A DNA stretch of 64,000 bases from Agapetus fuscipes (Eukaryota; Arthropoda; Insecta; Trichoptera; Glossosomatidae): the NCBI GenBank assembly GCA_951799405.1, contig OX637334.1, positions 14,012,001 to 14,076,000 of the forward strand, written 5' to 3'. Positions within the stretch are counted from its first letter, which is position 1. Each line of letters begins with the position of its first letter. A model generated the notes under the pieces. It had not been told where the DNA came from and searched no databases. It saw nothing but the letters and a program-made list of their open reading frames with translations. The translations under genes were made by a program, and so were the position numbers. Below are positions 11,166 through 21,500 of the stretch, piece after piece.

Positions 11166-13339
11166 ATGACTGAAAAGGGCTTTGAAAAGGCTCAATCTGA
11201 CAATTTACCGGAGGTCGATGCTATGATGATGTATGTGTATTTCTCCAAGAACATGGACTTCATAAGTTCAGAATTACGTGGAGTAAAAGCTTCAAGGTAA
11301 GAAAAATAGTTCTGTTTATGTGTCAAAGTTCATTTAGATTCATAAATTCTCCAGATATTATACGTTTTCATGCAAACATCTTTCCTTTACAAATTCTGTA
11401 ACCTTACTTATTCAAATTGCAATACTGCCATGTCATAGCTTCTAAATCTTAATATAAAGGCTAAATTAATTGTTTATAAAGCTTACTTCCTTTATTACAT
11501 CATTAAAAGTTGTTTTTAATCACATAACCTTACTTTACACCAGTCAAGGGTTGTGCACTTGCAATATAACCTAACCCTTATTCCGTTTGTTTGTTTTTAG
11601 ATCTTCGAGAGAAAGTTACGGAGACAATGCCATTGGCTATGTGCAAGTGAAACGCGATGGAGCCATTTGCACTGTTAAGGCCCGTATAACACCAGAACAC
11701 AAAGTCCGTACAAAAGCATACGCGGTAACCTTGATCACCGATGAGGAACAAGGCACTGTTGAATCATGTGTCTGTGAAGATTGTCCAGCATCTCAAGGTC
11801 AGTAATGAATATTAGATTCACGAGGTGTCATGATTCCTTTGTAAAAGCAATAAAATGTAAGAGATCTAATTAGCAGGCTCGGCTCACCAAATAATTGCTA
11901 TCTGTAATCTAAGATGCAAAGATATGTTAACATTTAAGATTCATGCCCACAAACGGACACGTGTAAGTTCGCGCTTACGAATTCTGCATGTGTACCTACT
12001 TACAAATTAAAATCCAATCTTCAAACGAACATACATCCTGCTACTGGTGCCGACCTTCCCTGAAACGGGCGACATTGGCAAAGTGAAACATATTTTATAG
12101 TGTGGGCGGTCAGACTCATATCAATCCATTGGCCAACATTATGGCCTTGCTGACTGCAAATATTTTTTCTTTTTAATTTCATTATTTTTCTAAAGAAAAC
12201 AATATTTTGTGAAAAAATATTCCAATTTTTACTTAAAATTTATGTCAACAAAATAAGTGAATATTTTTTGTTAATTCATCAATATATAAAGTATTAAAGC
12301 AGAGGTCTACATTATTTGCATCTGTATTAATCAAAATGAAACATTTTTTTATTTTTACTCTCTTACAGGAGGTTGCAAGCATGCAGTAGCCTTTCTGTCA
12401 TGGGTGCATCGTCGCAGCGAAGAGCCAGCAAAGACAGAAGTGAAATGTTACTGGAAGCGGTCAAAGATGGCAGAGATAGGCTCAGCTGTGAAATTCATAA
12501 AATGTAGGGATTTAGGAGAACTTAAAACTTTCACAGCTGGGCCTTCGAGTAACGGAAAGTTTTTGGCATCCGTCGTTAAAGCAACGAAGGAAGCTGACGT
12601 CAAGGATGTCCTCCTTATGAAGTATTTTAAGGAGGGCAATCCTATAGAATCCCTTAGCATCCATAGATTAATGGAGGAATTTATAGACGATGGAATAGGC
12701 ACGACCCCTCAGCAATTTCAAACATACTGTGAAAATAGAATGAGTGTTGAGGCGTGCAACGAGGCAGCCAAGGAAACTCTGGAGCAGGCTGATTGCACTC
12801 TTTGGTACGAGTTGAGGTATGGGAGAATCACAGCATCCAAGATCCATGAAGCGTCACGCTGTCACACTCCTGATGGCTCTCTTGTGGAGCAGCTGTTGGG
12901 AGGAAAAATTTTTGAGACGGCAGCTGTGACACGTGGCCGAAAACTGGAAGAGTTGGTTTTCAAAAAAATCAAAAAGCAATTTCCCGATCTGAAAAAATGT
13001 GGATTATTGCTATCCAAGCATTATCCATTTTTTGGAGCTTCTCCTGATGGAGTATCTCAAGAATATGTACTTGAGATAAAATGTCCAAGCACCGAAAAAT
13101 GGATGGAGAAATATTTTGTCAAAGACAAACCCACTCCAAAGTTCTTTGCACAAATCCAAATGCAAATGCATTTTACAAAAAAGAAAAGAGGAATATTCTG
13201 TGTTGCCAAACCGGATTTTGAAAAGAGTTGTGAGACCGTTGAATGCACTGTGGAGTATGATGAAAATTATTGTTTAGATTTAATGGAAAAAGCATGTGAA
13301 TTTTGGACTAAAACATTATTTTTTAGATTATTTCAATAA
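11166..13339 (+). CDS. SWIM zinc finger and YqaJ-type nuclease of ISL2EU element
   Basis: Three exons: 11,166-11,296, 11,601-11,797 and 12,369-13,339, joined by GT-AG introns with matching phases to give 432 residues without a stop. The start ATG opens the first exon; an upstream ATG at about 11,046 leads only to a short frame. Residues 100-114 form a SWIM finger (C100, C102, C112, H114) split across the exon 2/3 junction. Residues ~255-400 are a YqaJ domain of the PD-(D/E)XK fold: a GRITASKIHEAS block, E in RGRKLEELVF, D336 in SPDG, E345-x-K347 in LEIKCP and QIQMQMHF. YqaJ proteins resemble lambda exonuclease and cut DNA ends. Here the protein is probably an accessory nuclease for transposition, which is inference from its pairing with the transposase. 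Intron 2 holds a TTAGA-tailed repeat, which splicing would remove. Confidence 0.85.
11891..12140 (-). repeat. TTAGA-tailed dispersed repeat in YqaJ-gene intron 2
   Basis: The reverse complement carries GGCTGAC-like 5' text, CACTTTGCCAATGTCGCCCGTTTCAGGG, TGTAAGCGCGAACTTACACGTG and CTTAGATTACAGATAG. It lies wholly within the intron. Confidence 0.8.
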
Positions 13340-13461
13340 ATGTTTTATTTTATATGAATTAATTTTTATCTGTAATGTTGATCTGCTATTCTTGTTCTTA
13401 TTCTCTCAACATTCTGAATAATTATATACTTGAGAATGTTATTTATTGTTTGTATCCCTTG

Positions 13462-13705
13462 ACTTATAGGTTGGTATGACGCTGAACACCCTTGCTGTAA
13501 AAAATGGTTCACTTTGCCAATAAAAGGACGGCAAAAGTTGCTGGGATTTTGTTCATTTGAGTATTCATTTATATGGTTTTTGAATTGTAAGTACACATGC
13601 AGCATTTGTAAGCGAGAACTTACACTTGTCTGTTTGTGGGTGTGTATTTAATAGGAACTTTAAATGTTTATGTATATTTTCAACCTAGACTACATTAATA
13701 TTTTT
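13462..13705 (+). repeat. TTAGA-tailed dispersed repeat
   Basis: TTATAGGTTGGTATGACGCTGA at the 5' end, GTTCACTTTGCCAATA, CACATGCAGCATTTGTAAGCG, ending near AACCTAGACTACATT. Lies within the ISL2EU element. Confidence 0.75.
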
Positions 13706-13707
13706 TA

Positions 13708-13915
13708 GTGTTGATCTGTTAACACAGTGAAAGTCCATTTTTATAAATATTTAAAAATATAAATGGTAAAACATTGTTTTAATTCACTTTATTATTTTTT
13801 TTTGTTCATTCTGCTCTTGAAGGTGCCTCATTAGGCGAAAATATTCGAGCAACAAAAAAAATTAAAACAATGTTTTACCATTTATATTTTTAAATATTTA
13901 TAGACTACATTAGAC
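13708..13915. mobile_element. Fold-back MITE nested in ISL2EU
   Basis: An arm from TATAAATATTTAAAAATATAAATGGTAAAACA is repeated inverted after a ~65-base loop containing CTTGAAGGTGCC. Both the arm and its outer flank (GTGTTGATCTGTTAACACAGTG) recur at 38,740-38,905, so this is a dispersed family. Confidence 0.8.
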
Positions 13916-14079
13916 TTTATGTATTACACTGTGGGTACTTTGAAAAGTATAGCTATAAGGTGTTTTAATGCATATTTACCAAAGTCTAACAATTTTAAAG
14001 TATAGTTATTTATGTATTTTATAACTGCTGTTTCTTAACTACTTTTTTATATTTGATATATGTGATAACTACTTTGTTA

Positions 14080-14290
14080 ACAAAAGGTTCACTTGCCAAT
14101 ATTACCTCTGTTCCAGGGAAGAGCGTCAAGTTTAAGGGCTTGTGCATTCAGTTTAGATTTGGGTCTTTATTTTGTTAATGAACATGCAGCATATTATGTA
14201 AACGTTAACTAACACAATATGCCTGCTTATAGAAATGTATTTAATATGAATCATAAAGTCATGTGTATCTTTACCATTTAGATTATAATG
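14080..14290 (+). repeat. TTAGA-tailed dispersed repeat, diverged
   Basis: TTCACTTGCCAATATTACCTCTGTTCCAGGGAA, then AACATGCAGCATATTATGTAAACG, ending TTTAGATTATAATG. Lies within the ISL2EU element. Confidence 0.65.
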
Positions 14291-14544
14291 TAAAAATGCA
14301 CTACTTAACAATACCTGGTATTGGAGTTTTTCATATGTTCTTATTAAATGTATCATCTTTCTGTTGGTTTTTCTAATAAAAATAAAGAAGTTGTTGATTG
14401 AAGTGTATTTTATTAATAAAAAAGGCTTTCCATTATTAATACAAACATTAATACTCATTATGTACATGTTGCAACAGATGTAAAGTGAGATTCAGAAAAA
14501 TTGACCAGAATAGTATTAGATTAGATTAGATAGTAAATGTAACT

Positions 14545-15300
14545 TAGTAAGCAACATGTGAAATGAAGAATTGAATAGTAAAAATTAGATAAAAGCTATC
14601 AAGATAAATTAAAACACATTGAGATTTAAAAAGAATATCAGTCATACAAGTGAAATGAAGAGTTGAATGGCAAAAAATAGATAAAAGCCACCAAGTTAAA
14701 TAAAAACACATGAGATTTAAAAAATAATCTCAGACATACAAGTGAAATGTAGAGTTGAATAGTAAAAATTTGATAGAAGAAATAAAGGTAAATAAAAACA
14801 CATGAGATTTGAAAATAATATCAGTCATACAAGTGAAATGAAGTGTAGAATGGTAAAAAATTAGGTAAAAGCTATCAAGGTAAATAAAAACACATGAGAT
14901 TTAAAAAGAATATCAGTCATACAAGTGAAATGAAGAGTTGAATGGTAAAAAATAGATTAAAGCCACCAAGTTAAATAAAAACACATGAGATTTAAAAAAT
15001 AATCTCAGTCATACAAGTGAAATGAAGAGTTGATAGTAAAAATTTGATAAAAGCCACCAAGTTAAATAAAAACACATGAGATTTCAAAAATAATCTCAGT
15101 CACACAAGTGAAATGAAGAGTTGAATAGTAAAAATTTGATAAAAGCTATCAAGGTAAATAAAAACACATTGAGATTTAAAAAGAATATCAGTCATACAAG
15201 TGAAATGAAGAGTTGAATGGTGTAAAATAGATAAAAGCGACCAAGGTAAATAAAAACACTTGAGATTTAAAAAGTAATATCAGTCATAAGCTCACAAGCA
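14545..15300. repeat. Minisatellite, ~92-bp unit, about 8-9 copies
   Basis: TACAAGTGAAATGAAGAG recurs at 14,645, 14,737, 14,828, 14,920, 15,012, ~15,103 and 15,195, i.e. every 91-92 bases. Units also share AAAACACATGAGATTTAAAAA. The array fills the gap between the converging transposon genes. Confidence 0.9.
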
Positions 15301-15371
15301 TAAAGGTTAAATATAAGTACTGAAAATAAAAATTGAATTTTAAAAGTAATGTCTAAGGGTGGCTAACCCTT

Positions 15372-17558
15372 CTAAACTTTGATCAATGATTTTTGCAAGT
15401 TGATCAGACCACAAGCAATCACAATAATTTCATCCAAGCGATTCACGAGGTTGTGGTCGATAGTTGAATGCATAGTGAGCATATGAAATTCTCTCACTCT
15501 GCTTATCACACGTTCTACGTGAATACGTAAAGCGGCAATTCGCTTTGCTTCCTTAACTTCGTTTTGGCTAAGGGTACTTTTCTGCAGCACGCTTGGAGGG
15601 CGAACAAGGTGAGCACCCTTTTCCTCTAAAATATGGGAAATATTCTTAAACCCCCGATCTGCCATCACCCATGTTCCTGTGGCGATGTTGTCGAAATAGC
15701 CACAGTCCTGAGCAATAGTAGAGTCGGTTGCTCGGCCTCCATACCCACATGATAAGAAATTAATGAGACCATCTGGAGTGCAAGAAATTAGATATTTTAC
15801 CGTATTACAGGCCTTGTATTCAGACCACGTTAATGATTGGTGCAGCGAGTTGCCTGGTTTCTCAATTTGAATTTCAAGACAATCAATAATGGAACGGACG
15901 TTCCTATATCGAGCTCGAAATGCAATGGGCAATTCCAACCTTACGAGTTTTGCAGATGGCCATATAATCAACTCTTTGAGTACCCCTGATAAAATGGGAA
16001 TCGTTTTCTTAAAAATGCGACATATAGAGGAATCTGACATTCCAAAATGTGCACCTATTACTTTATATGAAAAATTCAACCTAATTTTCTTTAGGCAAAT
16101 CATTATATCTATAATAGGTGCACAAACTGTATCTTGCAGAATAGCCAATACATGGTACATTTCTTTTGGAATGCCTAAATACAGTTGAGGTTGGCGTTGC
16201 ACAAGCAAAATATAACCTCTTTTCATCTCAACGTTAAGCGCGTCCATTTCCATATTGTTGTCTTCAAAATCCGAGCCACTACCATAGTCCACAAAAAGAT
16301 CAGAATCACTATCTTCAGGGTCTGAACTGGAAGATGAATAGACAGCTTCCACATTCAATTTTTCCAGAGGAGATTCCACAGGTTTCCCCTTGATCGGTGA
16401 GCAGCTACTGTGAGTGGTCGGGGGTCTCACATTCAAGGTGTTGGTTGCTTTGCTCCTGTAGGTGGGTACCATATTCACCTGCACTGCTTTATCCAATGGA
16501 GCAGAAGTCAGATGCGTTGACTGCTCCACAGCATCCACATCAACGGATGCGGAAGCATCCACATCAACGGATGCGGAAGCATCCACATCAACTGATGTGG
16601 ATGCTTCAGAGTTTGTAGCGTTCAGACTTGCTTCTCTTAAAAGTTCCATCACTAGCATTTTTCTTTTTCTAATCTCGCCGGTTTTCCTATCCACAGTCTT
16701 TTTAGCTTTTTGGCACTCAAATTTGTGCGGCAAAACTCCTTTCTTCAGGCGCATATTGCTTCCCATCAATCTGCCCATCATAAAGTTCTCCAAGTCGTCC
16801 TGGAGCTGTAAAAATATAAATAACATAATATGAGAGCATGTAGTTCACACAACTACTACAACAAAAAGTAAAAAGGTAGGTTAGGCACGTTAGTACATGA
16901 CAATATATTATTATTAAGTATGCACACAAACTTCTAGGATAAAAAAGTTGTGATGTCACACAGCCGGGTTGTCATGGCAAAGGCAAGCTTATATTTTATT
17001 ATAGGTTGCTAAGGGGTCTAGTCCCATAGACCTGTGACCTTTGGCCGATGAGAAAATATTATATTTACATTCCAGTCCATTGCTGCCTTCCTAAAGAAAC
17101 AAGTACAAAAACTTTGCTATGTTAACACTTGTTTCTTATAAATTACGGAATCAAACAATATTTGAGGATGTTTTTGATCATTACTGACAAAAAAAACTAT
17201 GAGTTTCTAATCAATTTGTCAAAAACAAATCGATTTAAATTTTGACACGTTTGACAGCGTTTTCACATGCCATTTCTTGAGCCACGTGATTTATTTACGA
17301 AGGCATGTAGAAATAACATATTTTATAAATAGGTATGCAATTAAATAACAACAAAATACTATAACTTACATTAAAATGGTCTTCGCAAATGAAGCGGGTA
17401 GATTTGGAAGACAGAAGTTTGTCTCGCTTCATCACAAGACACCATTTTTTGTGGATAGCTGGATCGCGGGGCATCCGCAAAAACTTTTTATCCGGTGTTG
17501 CACGTGACGTATTTGTACACATCGGAACTACACAATATTTATGATACTTCGAAGACAT
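15372..17558 (-). CDS. THAP-domain DDE transposase (ISL2EU)
   Basis: Two exons on the minus strand, 17,558-17,370 and 16,805-15,372, give 540 residues. Exon 1 ends at a GTAAGT donor and exon 2 follows a TTTTTACAG acceptor; both are phase 0. Residues 1-63 plus the start of exon 2 form a THAP zinc finger that binds the transposon ends: C9, C14, W39, C58, H61 and then a GVLPHKF block. An acidic, Ser-rich linker contains short SVDVDA repeats. A helix-turn-helix (HFGMSDSSICRIF) precedes a DDE_Tnp_4 RNase-H-like core with D371 (IIDC), D446 (ADRGF) and E494 (HVER), the expected catalytic triad. No frameshift or stop is seen, so the enzyme could be active. It would cut and rejoin the element ends in the nucleus. 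The gene converges on the YqaJ gene of the same element. Confidence 0.9.
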
Positions 17559-17685
17559 TTTTCAAGGTTTGTTGTGAGTTTATATTAAGTTTGTCGGATC
17601 TCGGAAGCTTGATAATAGCACGTATTTTTACACTGACAGCCGGCTTTCTAATACTACAAACACACGTCACTCACGCCACTTGGAT

Positions 17686-17720
17686 CCAATGACGTCACAC
17701 GAGCTCCAGCCAATAGCGTC
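17686..17720 (-). promoter_or_regulatory. CRE palindrome and CCAAT box upstream of transposase
   Basis: TGACGTCA at 17,690-17,697 is a perfect CRE/ATF palindrome, and CCAAT is at 17,710-17,714. Both lie 130-160 bases upstream of the transposase start, inside the element. A promoter role is inferred from position. Confidence 0.4.
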
Positions 17721-17879
17721 GCGTTTGAATTGGACTCGATTTGTCGGCATTTTATTTTACAAAATTAAAAATGAAAAGCCCAATTTTACCACTTAAAAAA
17801 ATATAGTTGAGATCCTTGACTTATAATCTACACAAAAATATCGTTTTCAACCATATTGCTCACCATTGCAATTACCCTA

Positions 17880-18326
17880 TTATTATCTGCATTACGTACC
17901 TACTTACCGATGCGCATATTATGCCGTTCAGAATGCCAATTTTCGTAAGATCGTAATTCCTATTCTACGTCATAATTTTCTATGATAATGTCACGTGGGT
18001 CACAAATAAACATAAGGAATGAGTTTGCGAATACATTTATTTAGGTTATTAAAGAAAATAAGTCATATATTTGTAATAATCTACTGACAATTTCTGTCCT
18101 TCGCTGTACGGCGGGGTAAATCGGCCGCGTTATGTTCTGACAGTTCCGAGAGATTCCTCACCTTTTAAAGGAGATATCCTTCAGCCAAATTTACAACGAG
18201 AATCACAATTCATCTTTCATTCGGCAACGAATCGGTATCAGTCGCCTTCGGCCTCGCCTTAGACATCCAGAATTGCCCTTCAGAGATGCACACCTGATGC
18301 CGTGGTGGTGTGGTGTTGTGTTGCAG
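17880..18326. other. Spacer before the membrane-protein gene
   Basis: No coding frame recognised. A TTGTGTTGCAG acceptor ending at 18,326 suggests that a noncoding first exon of the next gene lies upstream. Confidence 0.3.
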
Positions 18327-18506
18327 GCTTCCCCGTGCCGCGTCGCTCTGCCCGCTCCCTGGCGCGGCGAATGGGCGTGCCTGCGCGAAGGGGCGTGGCG
18401 CTCGGCCAGTAGCGTCTCCCTGTGCACCAGCAGGGCAGGTCTGCTGCTAGCGGCGGACATGCTCCCGCCCCGCGAGCCGCGCTCCTGCGGCTGGTGACGC
18501 CACTGG

Positions 18507-21500
18507 ATGGGGGTGCTGGCCGCCGCAGCCGGGATGCTGGCGCTCTTCGTCCTCATGGGTAAACAGCGACCACCGTCACACTGCTGATCATCATCGCGAT
18601 TACATGAGACAATATCTCCTCGTTATCACAATTCATTTTTGCGTCCTTATGGACCAACCCCACACTCCTGATGATGACCGTAGCACACATGAGACAACCT
18701 TCAAAAGACCAAAGTCAGTCACAATTCACCTCTCTCCACCTTATCTACGCCCTACGGTATAAATGATTAGATTCTGCATCCCAAAGAGTTCTAAGACAAT
18801 GCTAATATGACATAGTAAAGGGAGGAACTAAAATACAACTAAGCATGTTTGGCATTTTAACCAAGGAATATCATGTTAGGTACTTTTGATTTGAACCTGA
18901 GTGATGCTTTTCGTGTTCGCGGGTAACCACCGTCACACTTCTGATGATGACCGCTGCAGATATGAGAGATGATAGCGTGCGGAAGGTAAAATCTTCTCAA
19001 AGTCACTACTCATCTCACCCCTACTCATTCAGGGGATAGATAGTTAGATTCTGCATCCTAAAGATGATTTTCGAACAATGTGTCACTTCAATAACACTTG
19101 CTTATATAATAATACTTTATAGAGCGGGAAATCTTGAGAAAAGCAATCTAATTTGGGATCCCAACAAATGGAAATTGTATGTATAACATTTTAATTTGAA
19201 CCTAAGGGCTTGAGCTTTTTGTCTTTTTTAAAGAACAACTTTCACACTCTGTTAGCTAAAAATTTAATATCAATATGATGATTTCTGTTCAGTACCGTCT
19301 TGCAGAATAGCTGATCTGATGCAATCTGCTATCTTTGATCCATATTGTATTTTCAATCAGACGTGCATCTTGAAAAGATCAACTCTACACCGCGCACCGT
19401 TCCAAATCTTTTGGAGCAAGCGATTCGCAGTTATTTAAAATACACGGTATCCAAATACCTTCCAGATTTTTCTAACTGCCTCATCCACCAACGCTTTGTC
19501 CTCGTCATACAAACCATTTCTTGATTATGATGGTAAACCGTAATATTTCGCTCTTTTTTTCTTTATCTGTAGGTTTTTCTAGTTGTTTTATGTTTGCAAG
19601 TGTCTGGTGGACTTGACGATGCTTTTTACTTAGTTACAGGGTTCCCTGTAGCCTCCGGGCTGACGGGCGTTGTGTCCGGCCCCGCAGCGTCAGCAGCGCC
19701 CAATGCCCCCGCCCTGGCCCCCGCCCCGGCGTCTGCGGGTGCGGCGGGACCTGCGCAGACGCAATCGGGTGGTGGCGTGGGAGGTGTGCGCAGGTATATA
19801 TAAAATACACGACACTCCATTCTCATTCAGTCCGCGACTGTCAGCCATCGCGGCAATATCCATTTCTCATATAAAATGTACAAATGTGTTATTTATTTCA
19901 TTTGAAATAGCATCACGAGATACTGATCCACACTAGCTGGCATAAGATTTTTACTTGAAAAAAAAAAGTTTTGAAAAATGTTTAACTTAATTCTTGAAGA
20001 CTATGAATCATTAAATTTTGAACTTTTATGTCAAATTATCAAGAGCAACTTTCATTTAAAAATATGCTTTTTTAGGATGACACACAGATGTTTAACAAAA
20101 CTCAACATTTTGTTTCTAATTATTTATTTTTTAAATTTGACACACTCTTGTTTATGTTATGGCATTGTTTTAGAAATCATGTTTGTTTTATAAATAAATA
20201 AATATTCAAAATGTATTCATGAAAAACATTTCAAATCAACTCTTCTATAATTATCTGATTTATTTGACTTAGTAAACTGCCAATTTTCACATAACTTGAA
20301 CTAAGACTACAAATTGATATTTGTGTACTGTTTTTCATGAATACATAACACATTAAAAATACAAATTAAAATACCTACAGTTAATAATTCAAAAATCATA
20401 ACAGGGAAATTTATTTAAGTTTCTTATTTCTTTCTAGTTTTCCTATAAGTACCTACTTACTTTATTTTTCCCGAAAATAGTTTTTTAGAAATTCCAAGCA
20501 GTGGGCAGATCAATTATTTTTTTCTATAAACGAAAATATATACAAAGGTTTGTAGAGGTTTTAAAACAATGTCTAAGAAATATGTTTAAGTAAATAGTAT
20601 TTTATTTCAATTTGAAACAATTAGAGTAAATTTTCATTTAAAGTATTTTAACATAATAGATTTTTTAGAGTTTTACGGTAGATATAAAAATGGTACAATT
20701 TGAAGCTTTTTCTAGATATTTCCGACAGTCTAGATACCTACTTTTTATTATTATTTTCAATTTAATACCAATTAGATTCTCTTCTTTTTTCAATCTTTTT
20801 AAAAGTTAAATTTTAAAATATTGAAATTATATTTTAATATAAAAAAGACATAAACAAACCATTTTAAATAAAACTGATAATTCCTATATGTAATTAAAAT
20901 TTGCAAATTGAATTTATTATCATTTTACTTACCATTTTTTTTTGTCTTTTAGCTTCAGAAATGTGTTATTATTAAAAGATCTACAACAAATTTAGTTGGT
21001 TCCGTAGTCATTTATTTCCAAATCAAGAAATCATTTCATTCATTTTTTTTTTCGTTTACCTATTCTCATAATTTATTTTTAAAATAACTAAAAGTCATAA
21101 AAAATGAGCACCAGCCCCCTGGGGAGATGGAAAACCCTTAGATCCTTAAATAGATTAGTGAAGTGGTTGGCGTAAGGCTTTTCATCTGAAAATAATTAAC
21201 TTAAATTTTATTTTTTATTATACCTGTCCATGTTTATCCTATTTTTAGTTCGTGAAATGAAACTGGTTCTAGAAATGGTTATTATAACTAGCTAACTTTT
21301 ATTTCATTATTTTTAACACAAAACTTCATTTTTAAAATGTATTTACTTATAGTTCATAATGCATTCAAAACATAACAATTATAATTTTTTTCTGCTTATT
21401 CCTTGCAAAAAATGCTTTAAAAATTCAATGCTCTTTGCTTTATTTTAACGCAATCAATAAAAAAAAGTGCATCAATAAAGTCTGCTGATTTGTTTTTAAA

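Larger units (their letters stand above)
10820..17877. mobile_element. ISL2EU-type DNA transposon, 7,058 bp
   Basis: The left end GGGTAATTTCAC and the reverse complement of the right end (GGGTAATTGCAA) match over the first eight bases and more loosely beyond. The element is flanked on both sides by TA (10,818-10,819 and 17,878-17,879), consistent with a 2-bp target duplication. It encloses exactly two genes, a THAP-DDE transposase and a YqaJ nuclease. That pair is the published hallmark of the ISL2EU superfamily. The genes are convergent. Between and within them sit later insertions: three TTAGA-tailed repeats, one fold-back MITE and a 92-bp minisatellite. Both reading frames appear intact, so the copy may be young or its genes retained. 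The short, imperfect ends are the weakest point. Confidence 0.8.

Noticed and set aside
15889..16833. Plus-strand frames of 99, 73 and 123 codons
   Set aside because: Shadows of the THAP-DDE transposase exon.
18273..18497. GC-rich 74-codon frame before the membrane-protein start
   Set aside because: It ends at a TGA before the ATG, overlaps a likely acceptor at 18,326 and has no recognisable protein; more likely 5' UTR.
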